This document shows positions 1 through 6,815 of a DNA stretch of 8,997 nt, piece after piece. Both the position numbers and the translations under genes were made by a program. The stretch is from JARFVT01 sp036677425. Lineage in GTDB: Bacteria; Pseudomonadota; Alphaproteobacteria; UBA8366; Aestuariispiraceae. The stretch covers positions 1-8,997 of the forward strand of contig JARFVT010000001.1 of the NCBI GenBank assembly GCA_036677425.1, written 5' to 3'. The notes beneath the pieces were generated by a model that was not told where the DNA came from, ran no database searches, and saw only the letters and a program-made list of their open reading frames with translations. Every line of letters starts with the position of its first letter. Position 1 is the first letter of the stretch.

Positions 1-608
1 CATGTTATTTTACCATCTTGGGAATGCTCATCGCGACTAGCGAGCAAGCTTTGACCATCCCAAAAATGGTCAAGTTCTAATTCTGGCGTATCTTCGACCG
101 CTACTACTCTTTTTTCTCGTGGTAATTCTTTTAACAACATATTTAATAATGTGGTTTTACCCGTATTTGTCGCACCAGAAATTATAATATTTTGATTATT
201 AAGCACCGCATCGATTAAATATTCTTGTGTTTTTTTACTCACACCAAAATTTGACCATTCAGGTATAAACGGATGCTTACAGCGAATAGCCAGCGATACG
301 CCTGTTTTAGTCGTTGAACCAACCAAACATTCAAATCTATGACCTTGTGGTAACACGCATGATATTTTTGGCGTATCATCAGCATGGAATTTTAAACCAT
401 TGATATTTGCCAAAGTCTGACAAATGCTTTCAATCTTTGCCAAACTAAGATCAGCATCTTCAATTTCTTGTTTTTCTACACCGCGTCTATCGATAGTGAT
501 AAAATTTGGTTTATTTATTCTAACCTCAATGGTTGTGGTATCAGAATAATATTTTAATAGTGGCGCAAGACGCTGCGCCACTATTGGGTTGATGGTGGAA
601 TCTACCAT
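1..608 (-). CDS. virB11: VirB11-type secretion ATPase, N-terminal part (3' end outside window)
   Basis: This is the cytoplasmic hexameric ATPase that powers type IV secretion and pilus assembly. About 202 codons are visible and the frame runs off the left edge, so the C-terminal His box and Walker B region are not seen. The N-terminal domain includes IEVRINKP (residues 27-34), the usual VirB11 'E-x-x-IN-(R/K)-P' stretch. A Walker A motif GATNTGKTT lies at 145-153 (Lys151, Thr152) and the Asp-box VEDTPELEL at 171-179. The ATG at 608 overlaps the end of the preceding Cys-repeat gene (stop at 602-604) by 7 bases. An in-frame stop lies about 30 bases upstream, so no longer ATG start is possible. 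The Shine-Dalgarno is poor (AAGG directly against the ATG), which suggests translational coupling to the upstream gene. A perfect 12-bp inverted repeat lies inside codons 8-18. The assignment is secure from the motifs and the position after virB10. Confidence 0.95.
   Translation of the reverse strand, partial: MVDSTINPIVAQRLAPLLKYYSDTTTIEVRINKPNFITIDRRGVEKQEIEDADLSLAKIESICQTLANINGLKFHADDTPKISCVLPQGHRFECLVGSTTKTGVSLAIRCKHPFIPEWSNFGVSKKTQEYLIDAVLNNQNIIISGATNTGKTTLLNMLLKELPREKRVVAVEDTPELELDHFWDGQSLLASRDEHSQDGKIT
556..585 (-). repeat. Perfect 12-bp inverted repeat at the 5' end of virB11
   Basis: AATAGTGGCGCA (556-567) and TGCGCCACTATT (574-585) are exact reverse complements separated by six bases. 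In the operon mRNA this would fold into a stable hairpin starting about 23 bases after the virB11 ATG. No U-tract follows it, so it is not a canonical intrinsic terminator. It codes for ordinary VirB11 residues, so it is not an obvious insertion. A role in tuning virB11 translation or transcript stability is inference. Confidence 0.75.
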
Positions 609-2941
609 CCTTCGGCTGCATCCCAACTGCTGTTATAGGTGGTTGCAGGGCTGTTTTTTAACCCAGTTGGTATTTCAAAACTACCATTCTTTAATAAAAG
701 TTTATATGATGTGCCAGTAATTTTAAGGTTTTGCCAAAATGTATTAGAACAATAATTTGTGAAAGTGGACTGGGCTGATGATGATTTAGTTGTAAAAACC
801 TGACCATCATCACGTCTTAAACTTTTTTCACCGCGATAATTTCTTTTTATCCAAATTGGATTCAACGACGGGCAATTTTTAGTATATGTTGAACCAGCTA
901 ATCTATCTGAGGTGTGCTTATATGTACATTGTCGGCAAGTATTTTCAAACCGTGGATCGGAAGGATTTTGAGTATAATTTACAGGCATACCACTATCACT
1001 ACTAGTCAGCCGCCAAATTGCCCGACCAGATGAACTACAAGAATAAACCGATGCACCATTGCTTTTGCCGATAGCTTGATTATAATTTGTAGCGTCTGGA
1101 CGTAACCAAATTTTAGTATCAGCCATTTCAATTGTGGCATCACAACTGCCATCTGTATAAATTTTATTGCCAGTTGGCATTTTACTGGTTGATTGATAAA
1201 TATATGAAACTTGCAATGTTCCAGCTTTTATCTTGCCAGTTTTTATATTATGCCTGCCAAATGGCGTATTGATATATGTTGTGGTTTTTGCCAGTGAATA
1301 AAGCTTACTGTCAAAAAACTGATAACCCGCAGTTTCTACTTGATGCTTATAGGTTATTTCTGAATTTTGGCAATTTCCAACATATTCTCTCGTTGCCCCA
1401 TCCATATAATAAAATCTCTCTTGACCAAATGATTGCGCACTAGCTAAATCATGCGTCCAATTTGCCATATCACCACAAGTATCAGTAGTCGATGCAATCG
1501 ATATACTGCTTTTATTGGGTGTGCATTCGGTGATATATTTTATTGTACTGGCAACATTAATATATTTTTTGCTTTGTAAGGTAACTTTCTTGGTCGCCAT
1601 ATTTATTATTGGATTACACAAATTAACATTGGCATTATCTTTATAAGCAATTTTATGGCTAAAGATTGGCTCATCATCCATGCAAGTGCCTGCTTGATAA
1701 GTTTGGCCTTTTAATTGATAAATCCAAGTTTTTTGTTGATATGATTTATTCGCATCAAAATCATGACGAATATTACAGCCATTGGTGGTTTTTGTTAATG
1801 CAACTGGTTCTTTGCTTGTCGATGCTTGGCATGACCGCACTTCGATTTCTGCATTATTATCATTAATGTAAATCAAGCTTGATTGAACTATTGCTTTTTT
1901 GGCTTCATAATCTAATGAAATTGGACAGCCATCATGCTTTTCAACTATATTAAATATTTTTTCACTATCTGGCACGCAAACACCAACATTGATTTTTTTA
2001 GTTGCACCATCTAAATAATATGTTTGATATTGGCTGGTTACTTTTAATGTTTTTAAATCAATACCTTCTTTATCATCACATATTTTATAGCTTTTTTTCA
2101 ATTGGTATCTTGTGCCGTTATCACTACAAACGCCGTCATCTTTTAAAACACCATCTTCAAATGTCTGTAATTTTGATTGCACTATTGCCACACCTTGGGC
2201 GGTATCAATTTTGACATCACAACCTTCTGTGGTTGTTTTAACCGTCATTTTTACATCTTTGCGGTCAATTTTTTCAGGTGTTTTATAACCACTGGCTTGG
2301 TCGTTTTTTGTAGAATTACTGCCAACTCCAAGATTGTCATTTTTACCTTTACCATCGACAACACGCTTTTCTTTATCTTCTTCATCTTCGTCTTCAATAT
2401 TTAATTTTTCCAAGGCCGCTTTTAATTCTTCACGGTTAGAAGAAATAACCACCGGTTCAAGCGGTTTTAATTCCTTATCATCCATATTAAATTGTGAAGT
2501 AAAATTATCAGAAACCAATGGTTCGGTTTTGCCGTTTTTTTCAACTGCCGTTAAAATAACTTGGCCTATTTTCTGGCCATCGACCGTTAAAAATCTAGCA
2601 TAAGCTTTTGCCGTTACACCATTTGCCAAAATAGCTAAATCTGCTGGCATATTTGTAAGGCGCATATCGATTGCCAATGGTATTTTTTCTTCTAATAATA
2701 TATTTTCTTTGACGATCGCCTTTATATCGATTTTTGGCGTTTCTATTATCTCGTCTAATTTATTGGCATCATTAGAAATAACAGCCTGACCATTTGAATT
2801 ACCATTTGTTTTATTTTGTAACTCTTGTGCATTGGCTTCAAATATTTCTAAGCCAATAATAGCTAATATTATGATAATAAAAATTATTATAATTGATTTA
2901 AAATAAATAAAACTTTGTTTTCTTTTTTTTATAAGCGGCAT
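602..2941 (-). CDS. Large exported cysteine-repeat protein of the T4SS operon, function unknown
   Basis: I do not recognise a named family. The start at 2941 is chosen over an in-frame ATG at 2980 because AAGGAG lies about 7 bases upstream of it and it follows the virB10 stop directly; this gives 779 residues. Residues 1-38 are a basic n-region (KKRK), a long Ile-rich hydrophobic core and a possible cleavage after ANA, so it is a signal peptide or anchor. A variable region with an acidic run (EDEDEEDKE, near 183-191) leads into six tandem repeats of about 50 residues. Each repeat has a Cys pair: 241/272, 288/322, 339/371, 389/420, 442/473 and 489/524. A seventh, Cys-less copy may follow. The repeats share a pattern like 'GC-x-(I/V)-x-x-D...Q-(S/K)...Y...G-x-C'. 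The C-terminal ~200 residues hold more cysteines, including CRQC. The paired cysteines suggest disulfides in the periplasm or at the cell surface. A mating-pair or adhesin-type accessory is possible by analogy with Cys-rich TraN of F, but there is no visible homology. Confidence 0.85.
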   Translation of the reverse strand: MPLIKKRKQSFIYFKSIIIIFIIIILAIIGLEIFEANAQELQNKTNGNSNGQAVISNDANKLDEIIETPKIDIKAIVKENILLEEKIPLAIDMRLTNMPADLAILANGVTAKAYARFLTVDGQKIGQVILTAVEKNGKTEPLVSDNFTSQFNMDDKELKPLEPVVISSNREELKAALEKLNIEDEDEEDKEKRVVDGKGKNDNLGVGSNSTKNDQASGYKTPEKIDRKDVKMTVKTTTEGCDVKIDTAQGVAIVQSKLQTFEDGVLKDDGVCSDNGTRYQLKKSYKICDDKEGIDLKTLKVTSQYQTYYLDGATKKINVGVCVPDSEKIFNIVEKHDGCPISLDYEAKKAIVQSSLIYINDNNAEIEVRSCQASTSKEPVALTKTTNGCNIRHDFDANKSYQQKTWIYQLKGQTYQAGTCMDDEPIFSHKIAYKDNANVNLCNPIINMATKKVTLQSKKYINVASTIKYITECTPNKSSISIASTTDTCGDMANWTHDLASAQSFGQERFYYMDGATREYVGNCQNSEITYKHQVETAGYQFFDSKLYSLAKTTTYINTPFGRHNIKTGKIKAGTLQVSYIYQSTSKMPTGNKIYTDGSCDATIEMADTKIWLRPDATNYNQAIGKSNGASVYSCSSSGRAIWRLTSSDSGMPVNYTQNPSDPRFENTCRQCTYKHTSDRLAGSTYTKNCPSLNPIWIKRNYRGEKSLRRDDGQVFTTKSSSAQSTFTNYCSNTFWQNLKITGTSYKLLLKNGSFEIPTGLKNSPATTYNSSWDAAEGW

Positions 2942-2942
2942 T

Positions 2943-4049
2943 CTAATTCTCCTTATTAAATGGTGAAATATACCAATCATGGGCTAATCTGATTTGGATT
3001 CTTGTACCTTGAGATACTGTTATAATTGGTGCTAAATTAACGGTTTGTTCTAAAATACTAGCGGTGATCTCACCTAATTTTTCAGATAATTCTTCCGAAC
3101 CTTCATTTAAAATTGCCTTAAGATCGCTTTTATCATCCTTGCCACTTGCTGCACCAGCCGATGCACCGCGAATAGTGGCACTGATTGCAGCCATTAAAAA
3201 TGCCATGCCGTATTTCTCACCGTAACGATTATAAACCTCGCCACTAATACCAGCACGGCCTTGCATATCGCCAATTGGTGAATTTAATTTGATGATTTCT
3301 GCGCGATGACCAGCGATTAAAATTCGATTGCATTTTATAGCTAATCTACTGTTACCAATATCTTTTGGACTTTTATACTGGCAAATTAATCGTGAACCTT
3401 TTGGAATTAAGACATTCCTGCCATGATAACCGAAAATATTTCTAGCGGTTTGAATGATAATATTACCGCCCTCAGCAGAATTTAACTGGCTGTTAATGCC
3501 CGTTTCTAAAATTCCTGTGATAAAACGATCTTCGCCAATAATTCTAGAATTATCGACTGGCTTTGTTGAATATCTGCCCTCTGTTTGATATTTTTCAGCT
3601 TCATCAGGCTTTTGAAATTTATTAGAATTAATATCAAAATTTGCATCCATATTTAATGCTGTTAATTTTAAATTATCATTTAAAATATTGGATTTAATGT
3701 AATTATTTTTGTAAACTGGTAAATTATGGCGTGAATGCTGTATTTCTTTTGCCCATATCTCATATGGATTTATTTTTATTACCTCTGGCAGCTTTTCCTC
3801 GGTTTCAGGCGTATATCCTATTGTTGGCGTTTCTATTTTTACCTGTTTAGCTTCTGGTGGATATTCATGTTTTATTATTACCGTTGGAAATTGGGGTGAG
3901 GTTTTTGCTAGTTCTGGCTTTGGTTCTGACTCTATATGCTCCCAAACCTTTTGATCTTCGCTTGGCAAAGTTAATTTAGTATCAATATCAGCCGCACAAA
4001 AACCGACATTGATACTTAATGCAACCAAGGCTTCGCAAAAAACATTCAT
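2943..4049 (-). CDS. virB10: VirB10/TrbI-family T4SS core protein with atypical N-terminus
   Basis: VirB10 spans from the inner membrane to the outer-membrane core complex and transmits the energy signal. The conserved C-terminal beta-barrel domain spans about residues 173-360: RFITGILETGINSQL, VLIPKGSRLICQY (213-225), a D-x-x-G-x-A-G motif (DMQGRAG, 261-267), and the C-terminal APIITVSQGTRIQIRLAHDW, typical of the family. A hydrophobic, Gly/Ala-rich antenna-like segment lies near 281-300. The middle (30-170) is proline- and charge-rich, as expected for the periplasmic linker. The N-terminus is odd. Canonical VirB10 has a basic cytoplasmic segment before its membrane helix. Here the protein opens with a short weakly hydrophobic stretch (residues 3-20, with no positive charge) ending in CAAD. 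The ATG overlaps the ssb stop as ATGA, indicating translational coupling. The end contains the Shine-Dalgarno of the next gene. Family assignment is firm; topology is uncertain. Confidence 0.94.
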   Translation of the reverse strand: MNVFCEALVALSINVGFCAADIDTKLTLPSEDQKVWEHIESEPKPELAKTSPQFPTVIIKHEYPPEAKQVKIETPTIGYTPETEEKLPEVIKINPYEIWAKEIQHSRHNLPVYKNNYIKSNILNDNLKLTALNMDANFDINSNKFQKPDEAEKYQTEGRYSTKPVDNSRIIGEDRFITGILETGINSQLNSAEGGNIIIQTARNIFGYHGRNVLIPKGSRLICQYKSPKDIGNSRLAIKCNRILIAGHRAEIIKLNSPIGDMQGRAGISGEVYNRYGEKYGMAFLMAAISATIRGASAGAASGKDDKSDLKAILNEGSEELSEKLGEITASILEQTVNLAPIITVSQGTRIQIRLAHDWYISPFNKEN

Positions 4050-4447
4050 TGCTCATTGCCAATAGCTTCATCACTTGCAATATCTTCATCACTTGCAGTA
4101 ACATTTTTATCTTTATTAACAGGTGATAAAAATATTATTTGCCCCTGATTGCCTTGCAATATAATTTTAGTGCTAAAATGTTTTTCATCATTTTTAAGAT
4201 ATTGTTGGGTTTTTAGCGTGCCTTCAATAAAAACGCGGCTACCTTTTTTCAAATAATTTTTTGCGCGCGATGCAAAACCTTTAAAACAAGTAATTTGATG
4301 CCATTCTGTACGTTCTTGCTTAACGCCCTGATCGTTCTTCCAAGTGATTTTGGTGGCTAGCCTAAAATTTGCAACCATATCATCATTTTTTGTATAGTTG
4401 ATTTCAGGATCATTACCAAGATGGCCGATTAATGTTACTCTGTTCAT
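4046..4447 (-). CDS. ssb: Single-stranded DNA-binding protein (SSB), OB fold
   Basis: This 133-residue protein should bind and protect ssDNA. The N-terminal OB fold is typical: MNRVTLIGHLGNDPEI, WHQITCF (49-55), then YLKKGSRVFIEGTLKTQQY (65-83). The C-terminal tail is short and acidic and contains a six-residue duplication (ASDEDI-ASDEAI). It ends GNEQ rather than the usual D-D-I-P-F tip that recruits partner proteins. AAGGAG about 8 bases before the ATG and the 21-base gap to the virB9 stop support the start. Its stop overlaps the virB10 start (ATGA). An SSB between virB9 and virB10 is unusual. It suggests a DNA-transferring system, with SSB made at the same time as the channel, but that role is inferred from position only. 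Confidence 0.95.
   Translation of the reverse strand: MNRVTLIGHLGNDPEINYTKNDDMVANFRLATKITWKNDQGVKQERTEWHQITCFKGFASRAKNYLKKGSRVFIEGTLKTQQYLKNDEKHFSTKIILQGNQGQIIFLSPVNKDKNVTASDEDIASDEAIGNEQ
4066..4097 (-). repeat. 14-bp direct repeat, period 18, in ssb acidic tail
   Basis: The sequence cttcatcacttgca occurs at 4066-4079 and again at 4084-4097. The 18-base period equals six codons and duplicates ASDE-x-I in the SSB tail, raising its negative charge. It is probably a replication-slippage product kept in frame. Confidence 0.7.
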
Positions 4448-4468
4448 TTTAATTCTCCTTGTTGATAA

Positions 4469-5818
4469 TTAAGCTTTAAATTTAATGCAAAGATATTTCT
4501 CACCAGATTTTAAGGTGATCAAGCCATTGGTGCTTTCAATAATGAATGTCGTGCCAGAAATTCGCGTGTTAACATTCTCATCGATGTCATCGATAACCAC
4601 ATATGCGGTCGGTAATTCCAAATGCGCCCAATTATCACCAAAACGGATATAGGTCATAACTTCGTCTCTAAATATTACCTCTGGCAGCCAATTTTCAGGC
4701 CAATTTTCACCCCAGATTTCGTAATCATCCCAACCATGTAATTTATCAGGATCAAATGGAATTTCTGTTACAAAATCACCAATATTAGTTTTTTTGGTAG
4801 GTGGTTTGATATCATCAATGATTATCTTTGATAATTTATCACCATTATTATGGTTTGATTGGCTGTCATTGGCTTGTGAATTATTAGCATCATTATCATT
4901 ATTAAATTTAACGCTATTTTCAGTTATTTTGGCGGGTATCTTGCCATCAATCTTAATGACAAAATCGGGTATATTATTTGAATTAACGCCCTCTGCACGT
5001 AGGTAAAATGAATAATGCCGCCCATCTTTGCCATAAACGATTAAATTACTATCCATACCAAAACCATTTGGCCGTATTGCCAATTTGTTTTTTTCTGGCT
5101 TGGTAATTATAAACGCCGCAGCTTGACCAATATCATAAGCGTTAATTATTTCATTTTCTGGTAATTCAATCACCGTTACCATATATTCCCTGGTAAGCAC
5201 TTTATAGGTACAGCTTTGGCACATCTCATAGCTAAATTGGCCCGCATTAATATCGACCTCGTCCCATGCCGATTGGATTTGACCGCCTGCTGCAACCCTT
5301 GTCATTGGCGTATAATTACCCTCGATATGATCTTGTGTTTGGTCAATCGTTGATTGTGCCACTGGCATTTGTGAGTTTGGCTGTTGATAATTTTGATTGC
5401 CCGCTTGATTAGGCGTTGCAATTGCCGTTTGTGCCATTGCCGTAATTGGTGCAATTGCAATTGATGCAAGTAAAACCATTGATATTATAATTAACTTTGC
5501 CAAGCTAATTAACTTTACCAGGGTAATTAATGAATTAGATGCGCGGTGGGTGCTTGGGAAACCCACCGCACTATCCAGCTTAGCCAATTTCAAAGTTTCT
5601 GGGAGGAAAGGAAAAACCCCATTATTGAAATTGTCTATACTGAAACTGTTGTTATTATTAGAAACTAAGTCGGATGTGCAGTGAGGAGTAGGAATCCTCA
5701 CTGCACTATTTAGCTTAGACATTCTCAACCCTTTTTTTGAAAAGAAAAAACTATGTTTGAAAACGCCCTTGCTGAAACTATTATTATTAATTTTTAAATA
5801 ATTTTGATTATTTGACAT
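4469..5818 (-). CDS. virB9: VirB9/CagX-family outer-membrane core protein with repeat-expanded N-terminus
   Basis: VirB9 forms the periplasmic/outer-membrane core ring with VirB7 and VirB10. The N-terminal CagX-type domain spans about residues 174-290 (VTVIELPENEIINAY, KLAIRPNGFGMDSNLIVY, then HYSFYLRAEG). An Asn/Asp/Ser-rich linker follows (301-328). The C-terminal domain covers about 365-449: LPEVIFRDEVMTYIRFG, then LPTAYVV, ending LKSGEKYLCIKFKA. At 449 residues it is much longer than usual VirB9 (roughly 270-300). The extra length is mainly the first ~100 residues, which hold two diverged copies of a palindromic repeat ahead of the hydrophobic signal core (about 98-125, cleavage near AMA-Q at 129). 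The ATG at 5818 overlaps virB8 by 11 bases and has only a weak AAGAGA upstream. An in-frame TTG at 5503 would give a compact signal peptide beginning at residue 106, but it has no clear ribosome binding site. Cysteines lie at 200, 203 and 444. Family is sure; the true start is not. Confidence 0.93.
   Translation of the reverse strand: MSNNQNYLKINNNSFSKGVFKHSFFFSKKGLRMSKLNSAVRIPTPHCTSDLVSNNNNSFSIDNFNNGVFPFLPETLKLAKLDSAVGFPSTHRASNSLITLVKLISLAKLIIISMVLLASIAIAPITAMAQTAIATPNQAGNQNYQQPNSQMPVAQSTIDQTQDHIEGNYTPMTRVAAGGQIQSAWDEVDINAGQFSYEMCQSCTYKVLTREYMVTVIELPENEIINAYDIGQAAAFIITKPEKNKLAIRPNGFGMDSNLIVYGKDGRHYSFYLRAEGVNSNNIPDFVIKIDGKIPAKITENSVKFNNDNDANNSQANDSQSNHNNGDKLSKIIIDDIKPPTKKTNIGDFVTEIPFDPDKLHGWDDYEIWGENWPENWLPEVIFRDEVMTYIRFGDNWAHLELPTAYVVIDDIDENVNTRISGTTFIIESTNGLITLKSGEKYLCIKFKA
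5491..5526 (-). repeat. 18-bp imperfect tandem duplication at the virB9 signal peptide
   Basis: Two adjacent 18-base units, ttaactttgccaagctaa (5491-5508) and ttaactttaccagggtaa (5509-5526), match at 14 of 18 positions. They encode the neighbouring six-residue units around LVKLIS and LAKLII in the hydrophobic segment. The duplication is in frame and lengthens the signal sequence core. Confidence 0.6.
5538..5672 (-). repeat. Palindromic element copy 1, inserted in frame in virB9
   Basis: This copy has a hairpin at 5543-5569: stem GCGGTGGGT/ACCCACCGC, loop 9. The conserved flank ctat-ccagcttagcc and an AT-rich remainder follow. It aligns over about 120 bases with the adjacent copy at 5673-5807 with one codon-sized indel. 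The translated unit reads AKLDSAVGFPSTHRASN (residues 79-95 of VirB9). Stem changes relative to copy 2 are compensated on the other strand of the stem, which means the hairpin itself is conserved. Confidence 0.75.
5673..5807 (-). repeat. Palindromic element copy 2, inserted in frame in virB9
   Basis: This copy has a perfect 12-bp stem GTGCAGTGAGGA (5676-5687) with TCCTCACTGCAC (5695-5706) and a 7-base loop. The shared flank ctat-ttagcttagac and the shared tail ending near gaaact-att-att follow. It is translated as SKLNSAVRIPTPHCTSD (residues 34-50 of VirB9), matching copy 1 at K-L-x-S-A-V-x-x-P-x-x-H-x-x-S. In-frame insertion of a hairpin element is the behaviour known for Rickettsia palindromic elements. 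I cannot say whether this is the same family. Confidence 0.75.
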
Positions 5819-6536
5819 TTGTATTTCTCTTTTCTTTTAAGATCATGTCCAAAACAATTATGCCTAATGGATTTTCAATCTCGGCATTTTGTTTGACCTC
5901 TTTTGGTCTCGTGGTCATGGTTAAATACGCGCGTGCTGATTTGCGCTCAACAAGATTGCCCCTACGCTTATCGGTTTGTATGAAATCAACCACCAATTTA
6001 TAATTACTATTATTGGTCTCAATCATATCAACGCCAACAATAGTAATTGATCTTGTCAGGCCTGATTTTATCGCCTTAGTAACTTCGTTGCTCTCGATAC
6101 GTTCGCGTTTAAATCGATTGTAAAAGACATTGTCGGTCATCGCAAAAGCCTCTCTAAATCGAATGCCCTGCGTAACGCTGTCTATCTCAAGCATATTGCG
6201 GACATAACGCCGTGCCATTTGTTCTAATAATAATTGGAAACCATCAACATCTTCACTAATCGGTTCAATGCGATAAATTCGGTTATCGGCTTGATCTATT
6301 TTTAATAATGCAACGCGGATTTCTTTAAGTGGAAATAGACTTGAAAAAGCAGAAATAGATACAACAAATGCCATTGCCAAAACAATATTAATGCCCGCAG
6401 ATATTCTTAATAACCAAGCCAATCTTTGATGCGCTATTGCAAATGCAAAAGGGTCTTGTGATCTAAAACCATCATGCTTCTTTAAATCTGAATTTGATAA
6501 TATTGGCAGCTCATTTTTATTGTTTTTAGAAAACAT
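5808..6536 (-). CDS. virB8: VirB8-family inner-membrane assembly protein
   Basis: VirB8 is a bitopic inner-membrane protein that nucleates the T4SS platform and contacts VirB9, VirB10 and pilus components. At 242 residues it is of normal length. A short cytoplasmic N-terminus is followed by one transmembrane helix at about 44-64, then a periplasmic NTF2-like domain. FQLLLEQMARRYVRNMLEID (100-119) and VFYNRF (137-142) fit the family, as does the C-terminal NPLGIIVLDM (222-231), which matches the conserved 'NP-(L/F)-G-(F/I)-x-V' motif. The start is supported by TTTAGGA about 8 bases upstream. It overlaps the stop of the GapR-like gene (TAATG) and its own end overlaps the virB9 start by 11 bases. 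Confidence 0.95.
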   Translation of the reverse strand: MFSKNNKNELPILSNSDLKKHDGFRSQDPFAFAIAHQRLAWLLRISAGINIVLAMAFVVSISAFSSLFPLKEIRVALLKIDQADNRIYRIEPISEDVDGFQLLLEQMARRYVRNMLEIDSVTQGIRFREAFAMTDNVFYNRFKRERIESNEVTKAIKSGLTRSITIVGVDMIETNNSNYKLVVDFIQTDKRRGNLVERKSARAYLTMTTRPKEVKQNAEIENPLGIIVLDMILKEKRNTNVK

Positions 6537-6781
6537 TATTTAATTCCTAAAGCGTCCAAATATGTTTCTAATATGGCTTCGGCCTCTTGCCTATCGGCAG
6601 CGTCCATCTTGCGAATTTTAATAATATGACGAATGGTTTTAACATCAAATCCTTCACCTTTGGCCTCTGAAAAAATCTCTTTAATATCTTCCATTAAAAT
6701 TGCTTTTTCTTCTTCCATGCGTTCGACCCGCTCGATAAAGGCTTTAAGCCGTTCGCCAGTTTGATTTATTTCTTCACTCAT
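6536..6781 (-). CDS. GapR-like DUF2312 DNA-binding protein
   Basis: This 81-residue protein matches the DUF2312/GapR family along its full length: an N-terminal coiled-coil helix (RLKAFIERVERMEEEKA, residues 10-26), then IKEIFSEAKGEGFDVKTIR and IIKIRKMDAADRQEAE, ending LETYLDALGIK. Caulobacter GapR is a small nucleoid-associated protein that clamps overtwisted, AT-rich DNA ahead of forks and RNA polymerase and stimulates topoisomerases. I choose the ATG at 6781 rather than an upstream in-frame ATG at 6838. AGGAGT lies 6 bases before 6781, the family starts there, and the longer form would overlap virB7. Its stop overlaps the virB8 start (TAATG). Being fused into the virB operon between virB7 and virB8 suggests it is co-expressed with the transfer machine, but its substrate here is unknown. 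Confidence 0.94.
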   Translation of the reverse strand: MSEEINQTGERLKAFIERVERMEEEKAILMEDIKEIFSEAKGEGFDVKTIRHIIKIRKMDAADRQEAEAILETYLDALGIK

Positions 6782-6815
6782 AATTTTACTCCTAATTAGT
6801 TGTTGATTTTGAACA

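Noticed and set aside
1666..2603. Several open frames of 60-90 codons on the plus strand opposite the Cys-repeat gene
   Set aside because: They are His/Phe/Cys/Ser-rich antisense shadows with no ribosome binding sites or recognisable domains, lying inside a long coherent gene.
2942..2980. Upstream in-frame ATG at 2980 for the Cys-repeat protein
   Set aside because: The ATG at 2941 has AAGGAG at ideal spacing and follows the virB10 stop; the longer form overlaps virB10 by 38 bases and adds an implausible His/Arg-rich lead to the signal peptide.
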